Shown in pieces: positions 11,390 through 23,110 of a stretch of 64,000 bases of DNA; position 1 is the stretch's first letter, and the number at the start of each line of letters is the position of its first letter. The notes under the pieces were generated by a model, which was not told the origin of the DNA, made no database searches, and saw nothing but the letters and a program-made list of their open reading frames with translations. The position numbers and the translations under genes were made by a program. This DNA comes from Gnetum montanum (taxonomy: Eukaryota; Streptophyta; Gnetopsida; Gnetales; Gnetaceae): contig MNCI01007958.1 of the NCBI GenBank assembly GCA_015680685.1, positions 187,903 through 251,902 of the forward strand, in the 5' to 3' direction.

Positions 11390-12480
11390 ATAGGAATGAT
11401 TAACTAGATTGCCCAATTCATTTTCATCCATGTTTGCTATTCTAAAGGCTTCATTGCCATAGGCCTTGGTGATCAAGAAAGGCCCTTTTTAGTTGGTTGA
11501 GAATTTATTTGTATGCTCATGGATAGATTTGAGGACTAGGTCTCCCTTCTTGATCTTTTATTTGTTTAGGTCATGGCAGTGTTGTTGTTTCTGCCTCTTC
11601 TGGTATTGCTCAATGTGAGCAAGAATTCACACCCATTGCTTCTTCATTGAGTCTAGATCCATGGTACATAGATTATTATTCTGTTCATCATTGATGAAGT
11701 TTGATAGAGCCACTCTGAGCAATGGAACCTACAATTCAAAAGGAAAAATAGCTTCAAATCTATAAACCAAGGTATTTGTAGTTACACTAGTTGTAGTTTG
11801 ATAGGCCCAAAGTACATGGATAAGTCGCTAATGCCACTTGCATTTGCTGTTGTTTAGCATCTTTTTACATGAGTTTACGATGGCCTTGTTGCTAGCTTTA
11901 GCTTGTCCATTGGCTTTGAGGTAGTACCGTGGCAAAAAGAAATGCTTAATGCCTAAGTCATGACAAAATTTCTTCATTTCTTGGCTACTAAATTGTTGTC
12001 CATTATCTATGACTATGATCATAGATATACCAAAATAGGATACTATATTATTCATTATAAATCTACAGACTTATTGAAATGTTGTCTTCCTTAGGGGAAT
12101 AGCTTCAACCTACTTTGTGAAGTATTCGGTTGCAGTTATGATGAAGCTATGTCCTATAGAGGACTTAAGCATTATAGGTCCAATGATATCCAACCCCCAT
12201 TATTAAAATGACCAAGTTATCTGAGAGGTATGTAACTTAGTTTGTGGCACATGTATTAGGTTGCTATATCATTAACAAGTGTCATAGGTCTTGATCTTTT
12301 ATAGGTAATCATTTTCCATATAGGGCCAGCAATAGCCTAGCTGTCTAATCTTAGTGGTTATGGCTCTAGGTCCTATATGTCGTACACATACACCCTCATG
12401 AACTTGTTCAAGGACTATGCAGGCCTTAAGTTTTCCTAAGCACACTAACAATATTTCATCATAAGATCATTGACATAGTG
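11390..12480 (-). pseudogene. pol: Integrase remnant of Tat-2
   Basis: The minus strand shows, in order, a decayed zinc-binding region (I-G-P-R-A-I, G-Y-C-W-P-Y-M, near 12300-12400), the catalytic core, and the C-terminal segment G-P-F-L-I-T-K-A-Y-G-N-E-A-F-R-I-A-N-M-D at about 11400-11480, typical of Tat-type integrases. The first core Asp is present (LDIIGPI) and so is the second (VIDNGQQFSS). The third motif reads K-A-N-G-Q-A-K-A-S-N, with Lys for the catalytic Glu. The cleanest open piece is 11828-12055. Several TAG/TAA stops and frame changes show it is non-functional. Confidence 0.88.
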
Positions 12481-12829
12481 TTTTATCACCTACGATGACA
12501 TATTGTTTTGATTATTTATGTACAACATCTTTCTAAGTAGAGTGAGGCCCTGTGAAGATTCACCATGCATAAGATAAAACTTGGTATCATCATACCATTC
12601 CCTTGGAGGGATGGTACTAACTGAGGCTACAAAGTTATCCTTAGTGTTTTGTGTGATGAAAATAGCACAATTCATGGTTAAGGAAGGCAAGTTGCTAAAC
12701 ACATTAGGCATCACACTGAGAGCTAAGGTGTTAATGGCAATATCTAGCATGTTCTGGATTTGGGATATATGTTGGATATTAATGTCTATAAACTATTGTA
12801 TCAGTTCCTTTTCTAGGTCATAGTAAGGT
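12481..12829 (-). other. Decayed pol linker between RNase H and integrase
   Basis: This corresponds to the tether between the second RNase H and integrase of Tat-type pol. Isolated words such as E-W-Y-D-D-T-K-F-Y-L (near 12590) fit the family, but stops are frequent. The ORFs on both strands at 12490-12823 overlap, and neither looks intact. Confidence 0.55.
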
Positions 12830-13110
12830 TGCAAATGTTTTGCTTTGCATGCATAAACCTCGTTTACTTAGTTAACTACAAGTTGTGAATCACCTTGAAT
12901 CATTAGGTGTTTGATTCTTAGGTCATGAGCTACCATCATTTCTCTGATCAATCCTTCATACTTTGCTAGATTGTTGGTACATGGGATTTTAAAACAATAA
13001 GTTAAGGGTTGGATTTCCCTAGAAGGGAATGTTATGATGGTAGTAGTATTGGCCCCATGGGTAGTCAAAGCTCTATCAAAGTGCATAATCACCTCATATC
13101 CCTCGGGTAC
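12830..13110 (-). pseudogene. pol: Second (archaeal-type) RNase H domain of Tat-2
   Basis: The 12868-13092 reading contains M-H-F-D near the start, then I-Q-P-L-T-Y, C-T-N-N-L-A-K-Y-E-G-L and GDSQLVVN. This is the pattern of the extra RNase H that Tat-lineage elements carry between the usual RNase H and integrase. The first Asp (H-F-D) and the Asp of G-D-S-Q are kept. The usual A-E-Y-E reads A-K-Y-E, so the catalytic Glu is replaced by Lys. Its presence is the main reason for assigning this element to the Tat/Ogre group rather than Athila. Confidence 0.85.
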
Positions 13111-14440
13111 TTTGCTAACAACGTTGACATGTTCATTTTGGAATTCAGGATCTATGGCTACATGTTCTTCTATTGGTGAAGTAGTAAGTTATGTGGCTAT
13201 AGCTTAACCTTTTGTTGAGGCTTTAGAGATGTAATGAAGGTCAAACTCAGTAGTTATGGCTTTCCAATAGGCAATACGACCATTTTCATAAATATTGGTT
13301 GTGATGGCTCGAAATATGTTATCTTTGCAAATGGCATTGACTTGGCTCTAAATATTGAGGTAGTGTTGTTTCTTCTTCAGTGAAAAGACTAGGGATAGAA
13401 AATACTTCTTCACTTTGGTGTATTAGATCTCATAGTAATCAATGCATGGCTTAAGTAGTACATAGGTAACTCCACTCAATCATCTCATTTACGATAGAGT
13501 AGAGAGGCAATAGACATGTTAGAGATAGTAAGGTAGATATAAAAAGGTTTATCTTTTAATGGTGAATAAACTGTAGGTAGTTGTGCCAACTCTTGCTTAA
13601 GGTTTTCAAAGACTTCTTGGCATTGAGTCATCCACTCATAGTGAACTCCTTTCTTAAGCAAATGTTGCTTGGGTTGTAACTTATTTGTAAGCCTAGTGAT
13701 AAATCTACAAATAAATTGTAATCTATCTTACAATCCTCAGAGCTCCTTAAGGTTGGTTGGAGCTACCAAGTTGGATATTATCTTAAGCTTGTTAGGATTG
13801 GCATGTATTCCTAGTTTAGCTACTATAAAGCCAAGCATATTACCAATTTTGATGCCAAAGACATACTTCTTAGGGTTAAGCCTAAGCTCATACTTGAGAC
13901 ATCATTTAAGAATAAGGTCCAGGTCATGTGCATGGCTATTGGCCACTTTGGATGTTATAGCTATATCATCTACATAGTCATTGAGTAATCCTAGCAGATA
14001 ATCACTAAAGATGTATGTCATTGCTCTTTGGTAGGTTGCTCCTACATTGTTTAGTTTAAAGTGCATCATGGTATAACAAAAGGTACCCCAAGGGGTCATG
14101 AAGGTCTCACTAAGTTGATGTTATGGGTTAATCCTAAGTTGGTTGTATCTTGAGAACCCATCCATGAAGGATAGCAAGGCATGTCCAGCTGTAGTATCGA
14201 TAAGTTGGTTAATACTAGGTAAAGGAAAATCATCTGTGATGACTACCGTATTTAGGTCTTGAAAATCAATATAGATACATATACTTCGATTTTTCTTAGC
14301 GATAAACACTATGTTGGATACCCATCCTACATAATCAATAGCTGTAATGAAACTAGCTTAAATATTTTTTTGTGATTTCATTGCGAACTACCAAGGTGAA
14401 CTACAAACTTTTAGCTTAATTGATCTAATACTAGGATCTA
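13111..14440 (-). pseudogene. pol: Reverse transcriptase and first RNase H of Tat-2
   Basis: RT copied element RNA into DNA. Reading down from 14320: F-I-A-K-K-N-R, Y-I-D-F-Q-D-L-N, D-D-F-P-L-P, T-A-G-H-A-L-L-S-F-M-D-G-F-S-R-Y-N-Q (14121-14309), then F-K-L-N-N-V-G-A-T-Y-Q-R-A-M and the active-site Y-V-D-D (13902-14099). The thumb (YVFGIKIGNMLGFIV) and the start of the ordinary RNase H (FYIYLTISN) follow to about 13130. The palm aspartates survive, but stops (for example after LRINP and after LILK) and frame changes break the protein. The plus-strand ORF at 13669-13977 is a shadow. Confidence 0.9.
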
Positions 14441-15589
14441 GTTTGATGTTATGTTGCACTAGGTGTGGGTCAAGACCTAGCATATCTACATATGATTAGC
14501 CAAAGACCTTAATGTTGTCCTAGAGGACCTTCATGATGTTTTGAGCCTAGTGAGGTTTTAATGAGGAATTTAATTTTAGTGTTTTCTCCTCATCACTATG
14601 TGTCATGATAGGAACCTCAAGTAGAGAGTCCTTGGTAATATCGCTAGCCTTAAGGTCAAGGGTTTTGACTAGGTTTTCAGGTCATTCTAGAGGTTTTTGT
14701 ATCAAGGCTATGTGATCGACAAGACTCTCCAGCTCAAACTCTTGGTAATTAAGGTCAATAAATCATTCAACATCACCACGAGGCTCACTTAGGTTCAATG
14801 GTAATTGATATCCTTCCACATGACCATACTCCAATCCTACATATGAACCATAAGCATATTAAGTCGCACCTAGGTAAAATGAGTAAATAATGCCAAAATG
14901 ATATAAAATTCTCTAGCAACTATGCATGGATCAACCAGAACATGCTATTTCATGGTCAAATAAGATACAAACAAGGTCAACAAAGGCTATAAGAGGTAGG
15001 TGAAGATAAATAAGATGAAACAAAGGCTACATAAGTTAAAATAAAGGCCAAATGATGGGAACACTTGGTGGAATGGGGCTAGGTGATGCTCCAATGATAA
15101 AAAATGAAGTGAAATTACATCATATGGCTGAAGAATGAAGGTTAACAATGCATAAAAAGGTCAAATTGAGCCAAAAAATGATGAAACAAGGCTAAACCAA
15201 TCAAGGTAGATAAAATAAGGTCAAACATGATAAATATTAGTCAATTAGTGTTAGATGTTTCTAGTTTTAGGCCTTAGTGGACCATATGATGGTTGATAGG
15301 TATCAAATGATGGTCAGGAATGGTAGAATGCCATTCCATGATGTCAAGTAAGGTCAATGTATATTCAACAAATATAATATAAATTAAAGGTAGTGTAAAG
15401 TCAAATGCTATCAACTATGGTTACATGTTGCTAGTTTTAGGCCTTAGCAGGCCATGGTCTTGCCAGTTTTAGGCCTTAGTGGGCCATAGTATAGCTTTAT
15501 AGGGTTGACAGCTGAGTTTAGGCACATGATGAAGTCATTTTAGTATTTTTTGAAGGTAAAAATGACATTTTTTCTTGTGCCTACACTGG
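14441..15589 (-). other. Spacer between RT and the tandem array of Tat-2
   Basis: 14441-14870 still holds decayed RT N-terminal coding sequence with stops. Beyond that the sequence is purine-rich on the plus strand, with short direct repeats of the form TAGTTTTAGGCCTTAG-GG (near 15256, 15430, 15461). The same phrase occurs beside the protease of Tat-2 (near 26851) and in weaker form in Tat-1 (near 4248), which supports placing gag-protease and RT in one element. No ORF is convincing. Confidence 0.55.
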
Positions 15590-17311
15590 GCTCAACTGGG
15601 AACTATGCTGGCCAACGTAGTCTAAGCTTGCTCTAGCATAGATGCATGTGAGAAATGGGTTTATGGGATTTCAGGGTTGAAAATAGTGCTTTGTTAGTTT
15701 TCTAGGGTAGTGTAGGGTTTTAGAAGAGCTGAATTGAATATTTGGAAGCTAAAATAGGCTACTAAAAGTGATTTTCAACATCATGTCCCACTAGACCACA
15801 TTGACCAACGTAGTCCAGTGTGGCCCAAGTGTAGATAAATTGATTTTGGTACTTTCATGGTTGAAATAGGGTGGAATTGTAGTTGGGTAGGGTTAAGTAA
15901 TGTTTTAGGCTTTCAAGCCATTTTTTAGGTCATTCGGCATGTTTTTGTGCTGGTTAAAGCATCTTGGAATCGGGAGTACACTAGGATATGCTAGCCAACA
16001 TAGTCCTAGGCTTTCCTAAGTAAAGATGCATGTAATCTAGCATTTTCATGGTTAAAATAAGGTGAAATTGTCATTGGGCAAGGTTGAGCAATGTTTTAGA
16101 AGTCTTAAGTCAAATTTTAGGCCATTTAGGATGACAAGATCCTATCACATTAATTCCCAACCATGACTACATTGGAACTATGCTAGACAACATAGTCATG
16201 GTTTGTTCTAGCATAGTAAGGTATGAAACTTGGGCTTTGGTGGGTTTTTGTTGTCAATTGACTAGGTTCTTAGGTTCCTAGGATTATCGGTATTCCTAGG
16301 TAGGGTTTTGGCTAAATATGGATGATTCTGAGGGTTGTTTGAGTACTAAAATGATGATTTCCCATTTGGAATATGCTAGTCAATGTAGTTGAGCTAGGCC
16401 TTAGCATAGATGAGAAAAATTTGATATCTCTAGGGTTAAAATGAGGTGGAATTGTGGTTGGATAAGGCCAAATAAGGTTATGGGTTTCCAAGTTAGGTTT
16501 TGGACTATTTGGAGTGTCAAATCACTAGTCAAATCATCTTAGGACCATGACTACGCTAGGAATATGTTGGCCAACGTAGTCCAAGCTTGCTCCAATGTAG
16601 TCACAAGATGAACTTTAATTTTTAGTGAAATTTCATGGTCTATTGACTAGGTTTTTGAGTATTTAGTTCACTAGTTTTTAAACTAGGGTTTTAGTCTTAA
16701 AATGGTGAGTTTAAGTAGTCTTTTAAGTGTCAAAATGGCCATACACCACTGGACTACATTAGCCAGCATAGTCCTAGCATAGATGTGAGATGCATGATGC
16801 ATTTTGGCTATCTTCAACTTAGTTTGTGGGGTTTAGTGGTTTTTGAAATCTCCAATAGGATTTTTAGGTTAAGATGATGTACTGGGAAGTTGGTTTGACA
16901 TGCTTTTGGCTTATTTTCATGTTTTTGCAGGTGGACTAGACTGGGATTATGTTGGCCAACATAGTCTTAGGCATCTCTAGTGTAGTCAAAAGTTTCATGT
17001 ATGTTTTTGACAAAGTTGGTTCCACTATTTGGCATTTTGAGATTGTTGAAAGTCTCGAAAAGATGTGAATGCATGGTATGAAAATTTGGAGGTTATTATT
17101 TGATTTTAGTGGTTCAATCTCATCCACCTACACTAAGACTATGCTAGCTAGTGTAGTTAAGGTCACCCCTAATCTAGTACCAAAATTATAATAGGTTTCA
17201 TATAGTTTTTACTTGGTTATTTGCTATTTCAGGCTTACCATGAGCAATGGGAAGGTGTGGTGTCCATGTTATTTCAGCTAATATTTTTGAATTTTTGTAT
17301 CCATCTCCCAT
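15590..17311. repeat. 192-bp tandem array, part 1 (nine units)
   Basis: A 20-base near-palindrome starts at 15602, 15795, 15985, 16177, 16370, 16561, 16753, 16946 and 17138, giving spacings of 190 to 193 bases. The consensus is ACTAYGYTRGCCARYRTAGT, which is self-complementary. The remaining parts of the units are more diverged but share words such as AGATGCATGT and GGTTAAAAT. The array continues at 23959 after the Ath-2 insertion. It is the most regular structure in the window and lies in the protease-RT spacer of Tat-2. Confidence 0.88.
17307..17311. repeat. Target site duplication of Ath-2 (left)
   Basis: CCCAT directly before the 5' LTR; the identical CCCAT follows the 3' LTR at 23940-23944. 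Five bases is the usual size for Ty3/gypsy integration. Confidence 0.9.
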
Positions 17312-18140
17312 TTATGAGTCATCATTTGGGGTGACTGCAATATCGCGCACACGATATTGCATGCCCAGCTGCGATATCACATACGCGATATCGTAGCTTG
17401 TCTCCTCATCTATAAATAAGAGGTAGACAAATCCGTTTTGGGAGTTAGTTCTTAGTTCCTTACCCAAACTCTTGCATTTTTTCCTTCTTAGAGTTAGAAT
17501 TATTTCCTAGTGTATGCCTGTAATGTGGTGATTGTAATTGTATGGCATCCTTATTTGAGTGTGACGTACTTGGACACGGACATGACCGGCAATAAAGATC
17601 AAGATTACTTCATCATTGTAGCATTCACTTAGATTAATTATTTAATTAATTTTTATTTACTACTTTTCTAGTTAATCTCTCTGACCCTTAAACTCACGTT
17701 AAATCGCGGAATAAGTATGACTTGATTACGAGCATTTAAGTGTGACTGCTTGGTAACCCAGTAGCGTACCTAGGATCTATGCTTGGTAATCCCAGTAGTA
17801 GTCATGCATGAAGTTCAAGATGTGTACGGATAATCAAGGAATTGATGCTCATCGCACTTAGGCTAGTTTAGATTTTCTCACCCTTCTCTCCTAGCTTAGT
17901 TAATATTACTTTCCATTGCCTTCAGGAGTAGCATTAGATTAGAAACCACATCATACACCTCACTCTGGACTAAACCATACATGACAAAGATAATACTAGT
18001 CCAGGTGGGAAGACAACGAACTACAACCTAAGGATAACTATCTAGATGCCATAACTAGTCCATCTGCAGAGTTCGACCGGATCGCTCATGTAACGCTCGT
18101 ATTCGTATGGTTGAGTGTAGGGGTACCTCGCCACTCATTA
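17312..18140 (+). repeat. 5' LTR of Ath-2
   Basis: Runs TTATGAGTC (first TG mutated to TT) to CCACTCATTA. It contains the U3 GATATC module, TATAAATA at 17411-17418 and AATAAA at 17591-17596. It pairs with 23111-23939, which has the same length and the expected TG...CA ends. Confidence 0.93.
17337..17418 (+). promoter_or_regulatory. U3 palindromic GATATC module and TATA box of Ath-2
   Basis: Four copies of a (C/G)(G/A)ATATYG-type core lie in 17338-17393, arranged as two inverted pairs around GCGCACAC and ACATACG. They end 17 bases before TATAAATA at 17411. The 3' LTR (23137-23217), the Ath-4 LTR (about 48425-48511) and, with a changed core, the Ath-3 LTRs keep the same geometry. This is likely the enhancer and core promoter of the element. 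Confidence 0.65.
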
Positions 18141-18160
18141 TTGGCACCATTGCCAGGGAC
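18141..18160 (+). promoter_or_regulatory. Primer binding site of Ath-2
   Basis: TTGGCACCATTGCCAGGGAC starts right after the LTR. With three G-to-A changes it fits the TGGCGCCGTTGCCGGGGA type used by Athila elements, complementary to the 3' end of plant tRNA-Asp as I recall it. Equivalent sites are at 49220 (Ath-4) and 41172 (Ath-3, minus strand). Confidence 0.8.
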
Positions 18161-18283
18161 TGTGCTAGTTATCTAGATTAGTTATACCATACAAGGTCGC
18201 TGTATAGGACTTAATGATATATCTTTAAGAAATAAATAATTATAAAAAAAGTCACATATAAATTCACACACAACTTCACAACC

Positions 18284-20200
18284 ATGGCTTTCCTCCAAGA
18301 CTATAACAATGCCACACCCAGTGAGGCAGTTCATTGGAGAACCAACGAATTAGATGACAACGAAGGTGGGGATTTATTATAAACATAAATAAAGGCAACA
18401 TTGTCCCAATGCACAAAAGCATAACTTACTCAATGACGATGAACCCCCACTAGCCACTACATGCCTAACGCAAATACAAGAGGCTGTTTGAATCTCTCGT
18501 AGGCATCATAAAGAGAGCTGCATACCCAGGCTCGATTTAAAAAACTTCCCTAATTTCTTAGTTGGCTATGACTTAGATCCGCATCAGCATTTACAAGCCT
18601 TCTACGATGCCCACACATGGAACAACATTGATAACGGTTGGTAAAAACTTAAGCTCTTTCCTATGACACTTGTTGGCCAAGCAAAAGTATGGTATAGATC
18701 ATTAAAACCAAATTTAATACGACGTTGGTCAATAATGGTAGAACTCTATAGTGAAAGATATCAAACCTACGCAAGAGTGTTAGCCTTGAGGAAACAAATC
18801 CAAGGGTGGAAACAAGCACAACATGAACCCTTGGACATGGCCTTAGAAAGATATTATGCACTATTAAAAAACTGTCCAAGCCATGGGTTTTCCAAGGAAA
18901 GGCTAATGTACCATATCATTGATGGGCTATGTAATGAAACAAAAGAGACCTTAGGAATGTATGCCCAAGGTCAACTATATGAACTACGAACCCATCAAGT
19001 CCAAGAGCTTATTAAGTGGGTAGCAAAAGAAGAAGGAGAATTGGCTAGATGAGAGAGCGTTGAAAAACATCAATGGGACCAAAATCTCAACTTAACCGAG
19101 GTTCATAACCATACAAAGGAGAAATCAACCAATCTCAAGGTGAAAGAACCATCTTTGCCAGTACAACAATCTTTAGAAGAAGTTGAGGCAAAGATCAATA
19201 AGATGTTGGAATGGACATATCAAAAGTGTGGAGAATATATCGATATTATTGGAGATAGAATTTTGACAACCCAAGAAGTAGGAAAAAATAGTAGACAATC
19301 GGAAAGAAGGGATAAGGAAAATAAGAGCTCAACTGCCAATCATTCGTATGAATGCAACGTATGCCTGTGCGATCACCTCAAGGGCCAATTTCCAATATTG
19401 TTACATTTACATGAGAATTGGGGAAACACGTTACATCTAGAGTTCGTACAGAGATACTATGTTTGATCATAGTGGCAACAATCCTAGTCATGGGGGAGAC
19501 CACCCTTAGACTAGAGACACCCTTCATATCATCCGAATCTAACTGCTTATCATGTTCAACATCCTGTTTCTCCAACTGGACCAACATACTCTATCTCACT
19601 GCATTATCATTCTCCTTAATACTATCAGTCCATGCCTTCAACACAACCACTACCTTGTGTGTCCTACACTTCTTCTTAGTTTCAACATTCTCATCCTTTC
19701 CCTCCTTCTACATCACCACCAGTTATTCCTAAGGTGTCTGCACCACAGCAACAACCCCCAAATGTCACTTGTGCTAATATTACTAACAACAGTGGGAGAC
19801 CAAAGCAACATCAAAAGCGTCCTTTCTTTAAACATGACTATAAGAAGGGACAACACAATTCCAAGGCCACTGCATCCTCCAACTTAGCACAAGCCCAACC
19901 CTGTGGTGCACCCTTACCTTCGAACCCAATGCCTCATGTAACTTCATCAGGGCCACCAACTAACACTCCAACAACCATATGGCCCAATGAACATAGTCAT
20001 GGATGGCAACATCTTGATCCTTGCATACCATCTAACGGTCCTAAATATCATAGTGGATCAACTCATTATTTGGGAACTACATCGTATAAATTGCTCCACT
20101 ATGCTTACTACAATTAGGTGTGTGAGACTTGATGGGGTAAGTACGGCCAAGTTCCAATATTTCCAACATGCAAGGATCCCCATCATCATTTACTAATTCT
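18284..20200 (+). pseudogene. gag: gag remnant of Ath-2
   Basis: Capsid/nucleocapsid gene. I start it at ATG 18284 (M-A-F-L-Q-D-Y), because Ath-4 has a similar ATG after the same TTCACAAC context. 18663-19052 is the capsid core, with VWYRSLKP, Q-I-Q-G-W-K-Q, E-R-Y-Y-A-L-L-K-N-C-P-S-H-G-F and L-C-N-E-T-K-E-T-L. 19140-19340 is a charged linker. The knuckle at about 19350-19395 reads C-N-V-C-x3-H with the last Cys lost (Q-F-P); Ath-4 keeps that Cys but has lost others. The C-terminal part (19734-20117) is Pro/Asn/Thr-rich. Stops and two frameshifts break it. Confidence 0.88.
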
Positions 20201-22150
20201 TGCCATCCTCAACCATTTAGCTATGAGCGATATCCCCCATTTTAATAGCAAGCAAGATTAATAAATACTTTTCATTTTCTTTAATTTTACAACTTTTTGT
20301 TTTCTAGTTTTTCATTTTTCAATTTCTTGTTTTATCTTTTTGTCTTTTTGTCTTTTTATGCTTTTGTAAGTAATCTCATCTGTGAATAAAACACTCATGT
20401 GGATCATTGGTTGAGGTGTGTTCTATGTTATCGATTCTTGAATGATCAATTATGTGGACAGTGAGCCCATTACACCCACTCACCCATTCTCAAAATAAGA
20501 GGTTCTATTATAGGGTACAGTGATATCTTTGACATTCTTAAGACTTAAAATTAATTTTGTGTTCATTGTACCCAGAATGAAGAAGGATGGACCAAGAGGG
20601 AATGATTAGGGTGTGCCATCAAGGGGACTTGTGGATTCTCTTTAGTAATGTCTATTGGAGTTATCATGCAACGTGGTTGTACTAAGATCCTTGTAGATCT
20701 AATGAAAAATGGAAGTAAGAGTAATCAAATGGGCACTTAAAAATCCAATGTTGTTCTAGGGGGTCCCATTGGAAAGACATGCACCCATGCCTGAAGGTTG
20801 GTGGCTTCTCTGGATTTAGTATTCAAAAAAAAAAAAAAGAAAAAAGAAAAAAAAAGAAGCAAAAGAAAAAAAAAGGAAGTGCCACAAAACAAAAATCACT
20901 CCTCCCTTGAATAAAACGTCAAGTGATCATATGCCTTGTTGTTATGGTAGTCTCATAGTTGCCATCATGGGATGAAACAATGTGATGTCACTGATTAAAG
21001 GAATGGACTTGGTCTTAATCTTGGAACGACGGGTTGATGACACATTAATCATGCTTTACACGCAGGATTCATTGTGCCCGAGGTTGGTCACCTCATGTCC
21101 CAATCTCTACAATCCCTTCTATAGTTCGTTTCATCTCACGGTTCATGTAATTGTAGCTCGTGTCTTATATAGCGTATAATTCTTACCTCATTCTGGTGAC
21201 ATTTACATGTGTGTGTTTTGTGGAATCAGTGCGGGACTACATTTAACCCTTCTAGTGCCCACGAACACTTTAAGTGTGGTTACACAAGGGCATTATAGGT
21301 GAGAACCTACTTTGGGGAGGATCCACTTGTGTAATCTTTTGTAATCTTTGCTTATGATATAGCTCACACACACCATTTCTTACCCTCAGCCTATTTTTCA
21401 TAACATTCTTTCCCTATTATTATTATCCCTTCAAATTAATGTTCCTATGAACCATCACATAGCCTTTTTCTCCCATTCGAGGTCCTTATTGATAAATACC
21501 ACACCATCATAATTTTCGTGCCTTTAAAACTCGTTGAATTACCTTGGAACCCTTTAACAATCGCCCAGATGTCCTTAGTTTACATCGTTTAATTTCAAAG
21601 AAATATTAAAAATTCAGTACATTCTCTAAGTGCCCTAACTTTGATGAAAATATATCTACATGACCCCCCTATGCTAATCAACATCATTTGCAATTGTTCA
21701 CGCAGGGGAAGTTTTTCAAATTTCTCTCTACAACTCGTGATTGCGCATCCCTTGCTTTCATATCCATAACTCGCTTGCTGGTACTCCGATTTTCATTTCG
21801 TTTGAACCTACTTGAACCCCAAAAGTTTCAACTTAGTTGTGGTGGAGGGGCACACATCGAATAGTGCATAAATTTTTTGAAATTCATCATCGCCCGAAGG
21901 ACATATTTAAGGGTAATTAGTTGAAAATTAAGAATAGAATGTGTCAAAAACATTTTCATCCCCTTAGCTATACCAGAAAATTAAATTTGGAAACCACCTA
22001 AGTAAAAAGGACTCAACATTATAATCTTTCAGGGACATGTTCTTCCAATAATTAACATCACACGGAAATAAAGTAAACCTATCAAGGCAAGCAGTAAGGT
22101 ATAACCTAACTTTGGTAACAACCTTACTAACGCTTAGCCCCGTGTGATTG
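20201..22150 (+). other. 3' UTR-type sequence of Ath-2
   Basis: T-rich from 20270, with TTTTTGTTTT and TTTTTGTCTTTT runs, then blocks shared with Ath-1 and Ath-6, including GGAAAGACATG-ACCCATGCCTGAAGG at 20771-20797 and a T-ACTTTGGGGAGGATCC block near 21308. An A-rich tract lies at 20826-20880. The direct join of gag to this sequence shows where pol was lost. The ORF at 20982 is not supported. Confidence 0.75.
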
Positions 22151-22153
22151 CAG

Positions 22154-22960
22154 ATGGCCCTGAAACATGGACAAAAGGAAGGTCCTGCTCAAGGTGGAAG
22201 CAAACGACCTAGAAGAGGTGGAAGACAAGTCCCTGCTGGACAACATGCAAAATAGGAGGAACAATCGTTTAGTATTCATTAAGAGGATCCTCCTACTGTA
22301 CAATCAAGGTAGGTGAAAGGAGGAGCTGCTGCAGTGTTTGAACATGGACGATATCTCACGCTGACGTAGGATTGTGTTCAGACCATCCATGAAAGGTCCA
22401 TATTCATTGTAGTGATCATGGAATTAACCTTTGGACCTTATGGCCTACCCTCTCTGAGGCCTACCCTCTCTAAGGCTTTGGAGGCTGTTAGGGATCACCT
22501 CAAAGGATCCCCATTATGGCCTACCCTCTCTGAAATCGGTGCCTAGTACTTAGGGGAAACGTACCAATTTTGGCACAATAAAGAAGAAGGTACCACGATT
22601 AACAATTATGGTGTGATTGTTGACTTCTCTATTCAAGCCATTTTAGAAGTATTAAACCTTCTAAATATAGGGCCAAAGGTTGCTCAGAACCAGCTGGACA
22701 CTTTCAGAATCGAGCAACTTAATAAACTGTTGACAGAGAATAAAAGTGTGGTAGAAGAAAAAGAGAAGGCTGACTAGGGTGTCTCTATGGCACAAGCGCA
22801 AACTTATGCACATGCCAAGACACTCAAGGCCTTACAAGAGAAGAAACTCCATGCCATACTTCAACGCCATCAAATTTCAAGACTTGGAGCGTAAGAAAAG
22901 GGAAAGACACCCATGGAGGATCCACCACCACCTGGAACTACATGAGTTCCACCCATTTTT
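22154..22960 (+). pseudogene. Unidentified ORF in the env position of Ath-2
   Basis: The ATG at 22154 follows GTGTGATTGCAG, which looks like a splice acceptor, and opens a frame of about 230 codons with a few stops, most of them TAG. The N-terminus is basic and Gly/Arg-rich (M-A-L-K-H-G-Q-K-E, then K-R-P-R-R-G-G-R). The middle has a hydrophobic stretch, and the C-terminal third has a Leu/Glu/Lys heptad-like part (E-Q-L-N-K-L-L-T-E-N-K, then E-E-K-E-K-A), suggesting a coiled coil. A repeated GGCCTACCCTCTCT phrase occurs three times at 22441-22530. No membrane segment or known domain is seen, and Ath-1 and Ath-3 lack it. It may be an env-position ORF or captured sequence. Confidence 0.45.
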
Positions 22961-23101
22961 GTAGATGTAGAACATTCTTTGTGTTGTGTGTTCATTTTGT
23001 TTTCATTCCACACTACGACATAATCCCATTTTCCCATCTAATAATCCCATACCTATCCACTCTGTAATCACTGTAACTCGAGGACAAGTTTTCATTTAGT
23101 T

Positions 23102-23110
23102 GTGGGGGTA
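23102..23110 (+). promoter_or_regulatory. Polypurine tract of Ath-2
   Basis: GTGGGGGTA directly before the 3' LTR start TGATGAGTCG, as in Ath-1. Confidence 0.85.

Noticed and set aside
13669-13977. Plus-strand frame of 102 codons
   Set aside because: Antisense shadow of the Tat-2 reverse transcriptase, which has the recognisable motifs on the other strand.
17338-17393. GATATC inverted repeats as a CRISPR-like array
   Set aside because: Only a few short copies, in the U3 of an LTR next to a TATA box and repeated in the other LTRs; the genome is a plant nucleus.
20826-20880. A-rich tract as the tail of a SINE or LINE
   Set aside because: It lies inside the Ath-2 3' UTR between blocks conserved with Ath-1, with no target duplication or RNA promoter boxes nearby.
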